NCBI GenBank assembly: GCA_946614255.1
Contig: CAMOGS010000012.1
Coordinates: forward strand, 1-22,227
DNA length: 22,227 nt
Direction of reading: 5' to 3'
DNA from: UBA3871 sp002392265
Lineage (GTDB): Bacteria; Bacillota; Clostridia; Peptostreptococcales; Anaerovoracaceae
Every line of letters begins with the position of its first letter. Position 1 is the stretch's first letter. The translations under genes and the position numbers were made by a program. The notes under the pieces are model-generated. The model was not told the origin of the DNA. It ran no database searches and saw only the letters and a list, made by a program, of their open reading frames with translations. Shown piece after piece: positions 7,384 to 14,059 of the stretch.

Positions 7384-8687
7384 TGGACTTTTCCAGATAT
7401 ATTCAGAGGATACAGACGGCAGAAACGTGCAAAACATTCGGAAAGATAGATAAAGTCATCGGAATGATGATTGAATCCATCGGTCCTGTTTGCAAGATGG
7501 GCGACCTTTGCAAGATATACTCTGATGACTTCAAAAAGTTCACCTACGCCGAGGCAGTTGGATTCAAAAACAACAGCGTTCTTTTGATGCCGTTTGAAGA
7601 AACCGGCGGAATAGGAGTCGGAAACTTCGTCGAATCAATGGGAACATGCCTGAAGGTGGGTGTCAGCGACAACCTGATAGGCAGAGTAATAGACGCTCTC
7701 GGACAGCCGCTCGACGGTGGCCCCGAGATTGAAGCAAGCACCAGTTACGAAATACAGTCTCAGGCGGCAAACCCGCTGACGAGACCGAGAATACATGACA
7801 TACTCGAGTTCGGAATCAGACCGATAGACGGCCTGCTCACAATAGGCAAGGGGCAGCGTATGGGAATATTTGCAGGCTCGGGTGTTGGAAAGAGTACCCT
7901 GATGGGTATGGTAGCACGCAACGTAAAGGCGGATGTGAATGTCATAGCCCTTGTAGGCGAGCGAGGCAGAGAAGTTCGAGAGTTCATCGAAAGAGACCTC
8001 GGTCCCGAAGGCATGGAACGTTCGGTTCTGGTTGTGGCGACTTCCGATCAGCCTGCGCTGCAGCGAATGAAATGCGCGCAAACGGCGACAACGGTAGCTG
8101 AATATTTCAAGGACAAGGGCAAAGATGTCCTGCTGATGATGGATTCGCTCACGAGATTTGCGATGGCACAGCGTGAAATCGGACTTGCGACGGGCGAGCC
8201 GCCTGTTGCAAGAGGTTACACACCGAGCATCTACAGCTCGATGCCAAAGCTGCTCGAGCGAACCGGAAACTTTGAAAAAGGTTCAATTACAGGGATATAC
8301 ACCGTTCTCGTAGAGGGTGACGATGTTAACGAGCCCATATCGGATACAGTCAGAGGTATCATAGACGGACATATAGTTCTCTCCAGAAAAATTGCTTCAA
8401 GGAACCATTATCCGGCAATTGATATACTGGGCAGCGTATCACGACTGATGAATGACATCGTGACTCCCGAACAAAAGGCTGCGGCAAACCGCCTCAGAAA
8501 CTATATGGCGACCTACGAAGAAAACTACGACCTGGTCAGCATAGGCGCGTACAAGAGCGGCAGCAATCCGGAGCTCGATGAGGCGCTCGGGCGCATCAAG
8601 AATATCAACGCTTTTCTCTGTCAGGCGACAGATGAAAAGGTGGCCTATGACGATACTGTGCAGCTGATGAAAAATGCTGTTGAGTAG
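7383..8687 (+). CDS. fliI: Flagellum-specific ATP synthase FliI (export ATPase)
   Basis: FliI is the hexameric ATPase of the flagellar type III export apparatus and a relative of F1-beta. The 434-residue protein has the Walker A motif AGSGVGKS at residues 164-171 and a Walker B region around DVLLMMDSLTRFAMAQRE. It also has the family signature GLATGEPPVARGYTPSIYSS and the VLVEGDDVNEPISDTVRGI segment. The length is normal. The start codon overlaps the stop of fliH by one base and has a strong GGAGGAGG site inside fliH. The order fliH-fliI-fliJ matches the cytoplasmic export complex. Confidence 0.98.
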   Translation: MDFSRYIQRIQTAETCKTFGKIDKVIGMMIESIGPVCKMGDLCKIYSDDFKKFTYAEAVGFKNNSVLLMPFEETGGIGVGNFVESMGTCLKVGVSDNLIGRVIDALGQPLDGGPEIEASTSYEIQSQAANPLTRPRIHDILEFGIRPIDGLLTIGKGQRMGIFAGSGVGKSTLMGMVARNVKADVNVIALVGERGREVREFIERDLGPEGMERSVLVVATSDQPALQRMKCAQTATTVAEYFKDKGKDVLLMMDSLTRFAMAQREIGLATGEPPVARGYTPSIYSSMPKLLERTGNFEKGSITGIYTVLVEGDDVNEPISDTVRGIIDGHIVLSRKIASRNHYPAIDILGSVSRLMNDIVTPEQKAAANRLRNYMATYEENYDLVSIGAYKSGSNPELDEALGRIKNINAFLCQATDEKVAYDDTVQLMKNAVE

Positions 8688-8713
8688 GATAATATTATAT
8701 CAAATTTACAAGC

Positions 8714-9163
8714 ATGAAGAAATTCAAATTCAATCTTGAAAAGCTGCTCACATATAAACATCAGATTCTCGAAAGCGAAATGCAAAGACTTTCCATGATA
8801 CTGGCAGAGATGCATCAGGTAGAACTGGAAATCGGGAGACTGAATACAGAGCTTCGAAGTGCGGGCGAGCGCTTTGCAGAGCAGCTCGCAGAATCGATAT
8901 CGCCTACGGAATGCCAGACATATCAAAACTACATTGACAAGCTGCGCGAAGATATAAAGAAAGCGGAGCGCAGACTGATAGAGCTCAATATGGAGCGTGA
9001 AAAGCAGATAGACAGAATAGCGGATGCAAAGAAAGAACATCGCTCTCTTGAAATCCTCAAGGAAAACCAGTACAAAGCTTATCTGGAGGAAAACAGAAAG
9101 GCTACGGAAAGGGAGATTGAAGAGTTCATTTCAGCCAGAGAAAGCCAATCTCGCGAGGAATGA
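8714..9163 (+). CDS. fliJ: Flagellar export protein FliJ
   Basis: FliJ is the small central-stalk protein that works with the FliI hexamer and the FlhA gate. The 149-residue product is nearly all charged alpha helix (two antiparallel coiled-coil arms), with the usual opening MKKFKFNLEKLLTYKHQILE. The opening motif fixes the start. No Shine-Dalgarno sequence is visible in the 20 bases before this ATG, where the DNA is AT-rich, unlike almost every other gene here. The 26-base gap after fliI is also AT-rich. In related operons ylxF may follow; here a 98-base gap leads straight to fliK. Confidence 0.9.
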   Translation: MKKFKFNLEKLLTYKHQILESEMQRLSMILAEMHQVELEIGRLNTELRSAGERFAEQLAESISPTECQTYQNYIDKLREDIKKAERRLIELNMEREKQIDRIADAKKEHRSLEILKENQYKAYLEENRKATEREIEEFISARESQSREE

Positions 9164-9191
9164 AAATTTATTAAGTTAATATCCCGATTTA

Positions 9192-9207
9192 TTGCACGAT
9201 AGTTGCA
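9192..9207 (+). promoter_or_regulatory. Sigma-54-like promoter upstream of fliK
   Basis: TTGCACG (9192-9198), four bases, then TTGCA (9203-9207) matches the sigma-54 consensus TGGCACG-N4-TTGCA at 11 of 12 positions. The 10-base distance between the -24 and -12 dinucleotides is correct. The one mismatch falls in the important GG of the -24 element (TG here), which weakens the case. Transcription would start near 9218, giving a 44-base leader. No better sigma-A promoter is visible in the fliJ-fliK gap. This is a pattern match only. Confidence 0.35.
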
Positions 9208-9261
9208 CTAAAAGGGTTATTATATTCTAGTAAAAACTAAATACGGAAAGGAGGTGCAAGG

Positions 9262-10749
9262 ATGGATATGAGCACTAACATGATTGCTGTACTTGGTACA
9301 GGATCAGGTATGAACGCTCAGACCTCTGACAGTATCCTGAATCTATCCGGCAGCGGCGGTTTGGATTTCCAATCGATGCTGATGGGTATGATGACAGATA
9401 CGGGATCTCCTGTTTCTGAAGCGTTCAATGCCAACAGTTTGCTCACGTCAAAGCTGTACGAAAGCATACCGATGCAGATACCGATTCCGATAGGAACCGC
9501 GGTGCAAGGTTTGCAGTGTACGGATATCCTGACGGCACAAACAGACAGCGATGATGAACAGAAAGAATTACCTTTCCTTCAGGCAGCAGAGCTGGCGCAG
9601 CTTTCACAAAGCGTCAAACCGATGCAGGAAAGCATGGTAGCCACGGCTCCGGAGGTAGAAACGGCAGTTACGGAAGTTCAGACATCGCAGCCGATGAAAT
9701 CGGCAGAACCGGTAAAGCTTGAGGTGGAAACCGAAAGAGCTCAAACTCAGAAAGAAGTAAAGGCAGAGCCTATTGCGAAAGAGTTTGAAGTAATGAAGAA
9801 TGAAAAAACTACCACAGGCGAAGCACAGGTAAACACGGTAGAAAAATTGCGCAGTGTACAAGGTACACATGAAACGCAGCAGCCTCAGGCAAGCAGCACA
9901 GAAATGCCTGAACCACTTGAATCACTTGAGACAGTTGCAACTCTCAAAAGTGAAGAAAAAGTGAAAGCTGACCGGCCTACCATACCTGAGCCAAAATCGG
10001 ATTTGGCAGGTACTTTCGAAAAAACCGAAATCGCAGACATCACAAAGGCTGCCGTTAAACCGGAAGCCGGCGAAGTAAAGAGCGAAGCCATAAAGGCAGC
10101 AAAAGCGCAAGGTTTGGAGAGAGTGGTCCCTGCAAAGACACAGACAGCAGACGAGCAGCAACAGAATTTTGCAGATGTTTCGGCCAAACATCTACATGAA
10201 GCACTTCAGAGCAGTGAGATGGTAGCAGAGCCTTCCGCTCCGCAGGAAAGCGCAGAAGCTTACCGAAGCAGACCGGCTTATGTGCAGGTTGCAGACGGTG
10301 TAGAAAAAGCGATATCCGCCGGAAAAGAAGAGTTCACGATGCAGCTTAAGCCTGAAGGCCTCGGCGAAATCAGCGTAAAGCTGGTACGCGAAGGCGCAAA
10401 GGTAACAATCAGCATCGCAGCAGCGAATCCTGAAACTCACAGAATGCTCCTCAGTCAGGTTGACGGACTGGTTAAGGCCCTGGGAATGTCCAATATAAAT
10501 GTGGACGGCGTTCAGGTTCAAAACGCAGCGACAGCCGGGCAGGATACTCCGGTTTCAGCCACAAACGCTTACGATTTTAACAGCGGTGTGGATGTAAACA
10601 AAGAAGGAGCACAGCGTGAAAATCATGGTTCAAACCACTCCCAAAATGCACATCGATCCTTCGCAAACGAGCAGGAAGCTTCAGACGAAGCGGATGAAAC
10701 GGTTCGTATGCTGAGAGAGCAGATGCGCATGATGGATTATCTTGCATAG
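9262..10749 (+). CDS. fliK: Flagellar hook-length control protein FliK
   Basis: FliK is the exported molecular ruler that sets hook length and switches export specificity through FlhB. The 495-residue protein has a long, low-complexity Glu/Ala/Lys/Thr/Gln-rich N-terminal and middle part (about 1-340). The conserved C-terminal domain follows at about 345-425, with EEFTMQLKPEGLGEISVKLV and MLLSQVDGLVKALGMSNINV. The tail is Asn/Ser/Glu-rich. No signal peptide is seen, as expected for type III export. The strong site AAAGGAGGTG lies 5 bases before the ATG. It is followed by flgD, whose product caps the growing hook. Confidence 0.93.
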   Translation: MDMSTNMIAVLGTGSGMNAQTSDSILNLSGSGGLDFQSMLMGMMTDTGSPVSEAFNANSLLTSKLYESIPMQIPIPIGTAVQGLQCTDILTAQTDSDDEQKELPFLQAAELAQLSQSVKPMQESMVATAPEVETAVTEVQTSQPMKSAEPVKLEVETERAQTQKEVKAEPIAKEFEVMKNEKTTTGEAQVNTVEKLRSVQGTHETQQPQASSTEMPEPLESLETVATLKSEEKVKADRPTIPEPKSDLAGTFEKTEIADITKAAVKPEAGEVKSEAIKAAKAQGLERVVPAKTQTADEQQQNFADVSAKHLHEALQSSEMVAEPSAPQESAEAYRSRPAYVQVADGVEKAISAGKEEFTMQLKPEGLGEISVKLVREGAKVTISIAAANPETHRMLLSQVDGLVKALGMSNINVDGVQVQNAATAGQDTPVSATNAYDFNSGVDVNKEGAQRENHGSNHSQNAHRSFANEQEASDEADETVRMLREQMRMMDYLA

Positions 10750-10772
10750 CCACCGCAGAAAGGAGAAGTGAA

Positions 10773-11432
10773 ATGTCATTAGACACTAGTTACATGTACG
10801 GAGTCGGACAGACGACCACCGGCACGACCCAGACAACAACATCGACAGCCAAGGGCAAGCATGACCTTGATATGAACGACTTCCTGATGCTTATGGTAGA
10901 GCAGATGAAAAATCAGGATATCGGAAGTACCATGGACACATCGGAGTACATCAATCAGTTATCGCAGTACACCATGATTCAGGCAGTAAGCGAGATGGCA
11001 CAATCTGTATCGAGCGGTTTTGAAAACCTCCAGCAGATGACGCTTTCAACCTACAGCATGTCGATGATTGGAAAGGAAGCAACACTCGCGGTTGATGACG
11101 GAGAAGGAAATATCAAAACGATTAACGGAACAATCAGCGGAGTTACTTTCTATGAAGGTTCACCAAAGGTTATCATGAACGGCGAGCAATACGATCTCAG
11201 CAGTGTAATGAGCCTCGGTGAGACGGCTAACCAAGCCGCATCGGTAGCAGAAGCTGTTACGGACGCAGTCAGAGAAGTACTGAGAAACGATCAGGAAAGC
11301 GAGCAGGCACAGACACAGTCACAGGCCGCAGCAGATCAGACTCAGCAGAATCAGGCAGCAGTAACAACGGACGCTGAGATACTTGCAGGTCAGAGCGCCG
11401 CATCGCAGCGGATTGCAGAAGACAGCGAGTAG
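10773..11432 (+). CDS. flgD: Flagellar hook assembly (cap) protein FlgD
   Basis: FlgD is the scaffold at the tip of the growing hook. The 219-residue protein carries the conserved N-terminal block MNDFLMLMVEQMKNQDIGST then EYINQLSQYTMIQAVSEMAQ at about residues 30-75. A short beta domain follows (IGKEATLAVDDGEGNIKTIN to YDLSSVMSLGE). It lacks the larger Ig-like/TUDOR insertion seen in proteobacterial FlgD, which is usual in Firmicutes. The last 50 residues are Gln/Ala/Thr-rich and look disordered. A GAAAGGAG site precedes the ATG. It lies in the hook block fliK-flgD-flg_new-flgE. Confidence 0.92.
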   Translation: MSLDTSYMYGVGQTTTGTTQTTTSTAKGKHDLDMNDFLMLMVEQMKNQDIGSTMDTSEYINQLSQYTMIQAVSEMAQSVSSGFENLQQMTLSTYSMSMIGKEATLAVDDGEGNIKTINGTISGVTFYEGSPKVIMNGEQYDLSSVMSLGETANQAASVAEAVTDAVREVLRNDQESEQAQTQSQAAADQTQQNQAAVTTDAEILAGQSAASQRIAEDSE

Positions 11433-11461
11433 GAAAGGGATTATTAACAGGGTAGAAAAGG

Positions 11462-11887
11462 ATGTCTGACCAGATAATCAACAAATACAACTTTACTCAG
11501 GACGCGATGATACGCCAGGCAGAGCGAATCGGACAGACCACAGGGGCAACTACCGGGGTTACCGGAAATGCAAACAATCAGCCACAGGACAGTCAGTTTA
11601 AGAATTTACTCGATCAGAGATACATCGGAAACGAAGAAGTATCTTTTTCAAAGCATGCAGCATTGAGGACACAGCAAAGAAACATCAGCCTCACAACCGC
11701 AGACGTTGAAAAATTAGGTGAGGCCTGCAGCAGAGCGAGCCAGAAGGGAATCAAAGAAGCTTTAGTTGTGATGAACGAATCCGCATTTATAGTAAATGCA
11801 CCAAACAGAACAGTTATTACAGTTGTGGACAAAAACGAAATGAAGGAGAATGTTTTTACCCACATCGACGGCGCCTTATTCATATAG
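11462..11887 (+). CDS. Conserved flagellar operon protein of unknown function (TIGR02530 / flg_new type)
   Basis: This 141-residue protein matches the small conserved family of unknown role found between flgD and flgE in many Clostridia and Bacilli. The recognisable part is the C-terminal 85 residues: VSFSKHAALRTQQRNISLT, then CSRASQKGIKEALVVMNESA and VDKNEMKENVFTHIDGALF, ending at the family's usual C-terminus. The first 50 residues are polar and variable. No signal peptide or membrane segment is seen. The ribosome site is weak (AGGG about 10 bases before ATG). Its place in the hook block suggests a role in hook assembly, but that is inference. It ends with two consecutive stop codons, immediately followed by the structured flgE leader. 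Confidence 0.85.
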   Translation: MSDQIINKYNFTQDAMIRQAERIGQTTGATTGVTGNANNQPQDSQFKNLLDQRYIGNEEVSFSKHAALRTQQRNISLTTADVEKLGEACSRASQKGIKEALVVMNESAFIVNAPNRTVITVVDKNEMKENVFTHIDGALFI

Positions 11888-11889
11888 TA

Positions 11890-11978
11890 GGGACATTGAA
11901 TCCCGACGCTTTATGTAGCTGGACCTTTCAAGGAAGCTACGGAACCCGAACGACAGACGGTTCCACAAAAGCGGCGCC
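11890..11978 (+). ncRNA. Structured 5' leader RNA of flgE (hairpin plus three-way junction), unnamed
   Basis: The RNA of this gap can pair along nearly its full length. A small hairpin P0 pairs GGGA (11890-11893) with TCCC (11901-11904). A three-way junction follows. P1 pairs CGCTTT (11907-11912) with AAAGCG (11968-11973) and can extend by two more pairs past an A-G mismatch. P2 pairs GTAGCT (11915-11920) with AGCTAC (11935-11940) and has an inner CCT/AGG stem with a UUCA loop. P3 pairs GGAACC (11941-11946) with GGTTCC (11959-11964) and has a 12-base loop. Joins are 2, 0 and 3 bases. P2 contains CCTTTCAA, the exact complement of the flgE ribosome-site region. I looked for cyclic-di-GMP-I, TPP, purine and hammerhead core motifs and found none. 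The regulatory role is inferred. Confidence 0.6.
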
Positions 11979-11981
11979 ATA

Positions 11982-11991
11982 TTGAAAGGAG
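11982..11991 (+). promoter_or_regulatory. flgE ribosome-binding site with an upstream exact complement
   Basis: The segment TTGAAAGGAG includes the Shine-Dalgarno AAAGGAG, 8 bases before the flgE ATG. Its first 8 bases (11982-11989) are perfectly complementary to 11924-11931 inside helix P2 of the leader RNA. Pairing would hide the ribosome site. Confidence 0.6.
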
Positions 11992-11999
11992 AATTTAAT

Positions 12000-13811
12000 A
12001 TGTTAGCATCCATGTATTCAGCAGTTAGCGGTTTATCAGTACACCAGACAAAGATGGACACCATCGGTAACAACGTTTCCAACGTTAACACCTACGGTTT
12101 CAAATCATCCAGAGTAACCTTCTCTGACGTATTCTATCAGAATTACGCAGGAGCTTCCGCACCAACCACCACTCAGGGTGGTACCAATGCAAGCCAGCTC
12201 GGTTACGGTGCATCTCTCGGAACAATCGACGTACTGATGACAAGAGGCGGTTCCGCAACTACAGACAGATCGCTCGACGTTTACATCAACGGCGACGGCT
12301 TCCTGCCTGTACAGGACTCCTCCGGTAACACACTCTATACAAGACTGGGTAATTTATATTTCGATGTTCAGGGCAACCTCGTTGACGGAAACGGTAACAA
12401 GGCTCTGGGCCTCACAATGAACGATCAGGGCGTTGTACAGCTCGGCGAAGACGGCACTACAACAACATCTTCACTCGAAGCAATCTCTGTAGCACCTGAA
12501 AAGTTAAAGGAACTCACTTCGATTTCCATCGGTTCCACAGGCGCAATCACTGCAATTCAGGAAGGTGCACCACAGATGAACCTTACTTCCGGCACCAGCT
12601 GGGTAGCAAACACTTCAATCGCAGCAGGTACCAACTACAGCGGTTCCGTAAACATCACAGAAGTTAAGACAAGCGGCGGCGCACTTGTAAAGCCGACCGA
12701 CACAGCAACAGGCGCTGAGATTCCTGTAACAGTACAGACTGCCGGCGAAGACGGCCTCACCTACAAGAGCGCAAACATCATCGGCGCTTCCGATACAGGC
12801 ATCACACTTACAGGCACTGCTCCTTATGAAGCAGCAGGCACAGGCAACGCAGCAAAGTTCAGTGATGCAATGTTCACAATCACAGGCTCCGACAAGGGAA
12901 CCTACACATTAACCTGCACAGCTGCAGGTGACGGCGCAGGCACAAGCGTTTGGTCCGTAAAGGATGCAAGCGGCAACCTCGTAGCAGTTAACAAGACAGC
13001 AACAGACCTCGGTCTCGATGCAAGCTTCACAGGCGCTTCAGTAGGCGCAACTCTGAAGGTAGAGTCCGGTTCATCCACAGCATTAAACGGCGAGCTCAAG
13101 TTCACACCGGCTGACAACAAGCTGACTTACACAGACGCAACCGGCAACATCAGAGACGTGACCTGCACATCCGTATTAAACGGAGCAAACTACGAAATCA
13201 CAGCAAGCGTTCCTACACCGTTCTCCGGTTCGGGCGTTACTCAGAACGTAGTATTCACAGTTCCAAAGGACTACTATGAAGCAAACCTCGCAAAGGGCAT
13301 GAGCCTCGGTACCGTTACGGCAAAGAACGCAACAATCACAGCAAGCGTTTACAACAAGGGCGGTGAAGAGCAGAAGGTAGAAGGAACATGGACTTCCGGA
13401 CAGAGCACAATCACTCTCGGAAACATTACTTTAGACCTCGATACAAAGAAGTTCAACAAGCTCGACCTCCAGTCACTTGTTAACACAAAGCTCGGTAATG
13501 TATCTTCAGGCGACGGTACAATCTACACAATCGGTCAGCTCGCACTTGCAACATTCACAAACCAGGACGGTCTGCTCGAAGCAGGCAGCGGTTATTACAC
13601 AATCTCCGCTAACTCCGGTGCAGCAACAATCTCCGTTCCGGGAAACAACGGTACAGGATCACTCAAGGCTTCATCCCTCGAAATGTCCAATGTTGACCTC
13701 GCAGCAGAGTTTACCGAAATGATCTTTGCAGAGCGTGGCTTCCAGGCAAACTCAAGAGTTATCACCACATCCGATACGCTTCTTGAAGAACTGGTTAATT
13801 TAGTAAGATAA
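12000..13811 (+). CDS. flgE: Flagellar hook protein FlgE
   Basis: FlgE is the structural subunit of the hook. The 603-residue product is much larger than B. subtilis FlgE (about 260). The conserved ends are intact: the N-terminal axial motif MYSAVSGLSVHQTKMDTIGN, with NNVSNVNTYGFKSSRVTFSD, and the C-terminal EFTEMIFAERGFQANSRVIT. The extra length is a Thr/Ala/Gly-rich central region of roughly 350 residues, expected to form surface domains. It has two cysteines, at about residues 306 and 389, both in T-C-T. Codons are strongly biased (GCA, ACA, GGC, AAC, AAG, with ATA hardly used by eye), as in a highly expressed gene and unlike its neighbours. The start is ATG at 12000; a TTG at 11982 lies in the ribosome site itself and is rejected. 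Confidence 0.96.
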   Translation: MLASMYSAVSGLSVHQTKMDTIGNNVSNVNTYGFKSSRVTFSDVFYQNYAGASAPTTTQGGTNASQLGYGASLGTIDVLMTRGGSATTDRSLDVYINGDGFLPVQDSSGNTLYTRLGNLYFDVQGNLVDGNGNKALGLTMNDQGVVQLGEDGTTTTSSLEAISVAPEKLKELTSISIGSTGAITAIQEGAPQMNLTSGTSWVANTSIAAGTNYSGSVNITEVKTSGGALVKPTDTATGAEIPVTVQTAGEDGLTYKSANIIGASDTGITLTGTAPYEAAGTGNAAKFSDAMFTITGSDKGTYTLTCTAAGDGAGTSVWSVKDASGNLVAVNKTATDLGLDASFTGASVGATLKVESGSSTALNGELKFTPADNKLTYTDATGNIRDVTCTSVLNGANYEITASVPTPFSGSGVTQNVVFTVPKDYYEANLAKGMSLGTVTAKNATITASVYNKGGEEQKVEGTWTSGQSTITLGNITLDLDTKKFNKLDLQSLVNTKLGNVSSGDGTIYTIGQLALATFTNQDGLLEAGSGYYTISANSGAATISVPGNNGTGSLKASSLEMSNVDLAAEFTEMIFAERGFQANSRVITTSDTLLEELVNLVR

Positions 13812-13847
13812 TCATTGGCATATTTATTAGAATAGGAAAAGGTTAAA

Positions 13848-14042
13848 ATGATAACACTTACAAAATTAGACAAAAAGTTAAGCAAAAAGTTTTACCTGAA
13901 CTGTGAAATTATCGAAACCATCGAGGAAAATCCCGATACCACGATAAAGCTCATGAACGGCAAAACTTATGTGGTTGCTGAAAGCTCCGGTGAAGTATTC
14001 CAAAAGATACTTGCCTACAAGCGCAGCATCTATGGCAGATAA
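13848..14042 (+). CDS. flbD: Flagellar protein FlbD (SwrD-like)
   Basis: This 64-residue protein matches the small FlbD/SwrD family found between flgE and motA in Firmicutes. It shows the family features: MITLTKLDKKLSKKFYLNCE, a charged turn with EENPDTTIKLMNGKTYVV, and VFQKILAYKRSIYG. In B. subtilis the homologue SwrD raises flagellar power through the stators, which fits the position 17 bases before motA. It is unrelated to the Caulobacter FlbD response regulator despite the shared name. It is probably cytoplasmic, with no membrane segment. The site AGGAAAAGG lies before the ATG. Confidence 0.9.
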   Translation: MITLTKLDKKLSKKFYLNCEIIETIEENPDTTIKLMNGKTYVVAESSGEVFQKILAYKRSIYGR

Positions 14043-14059
14043 AATAGGAGCAGCATTTT

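Noticed and set aside
9183..9190. Sigma-28-like -10 (CCCGATTT) before fliK
   Set aside because: Six of 8 bases match, but the -35 position reads AAAT, not TAAA, so support is too weak.
11888..11990. Known riboswitch (cyclic-di-GMP-I, TPP, purine) or hammerhead ribozyme in the flgE leader
   Set aside because: Their conserved core sequences are absent; the three-way junction is kept as an unnamed element instead.
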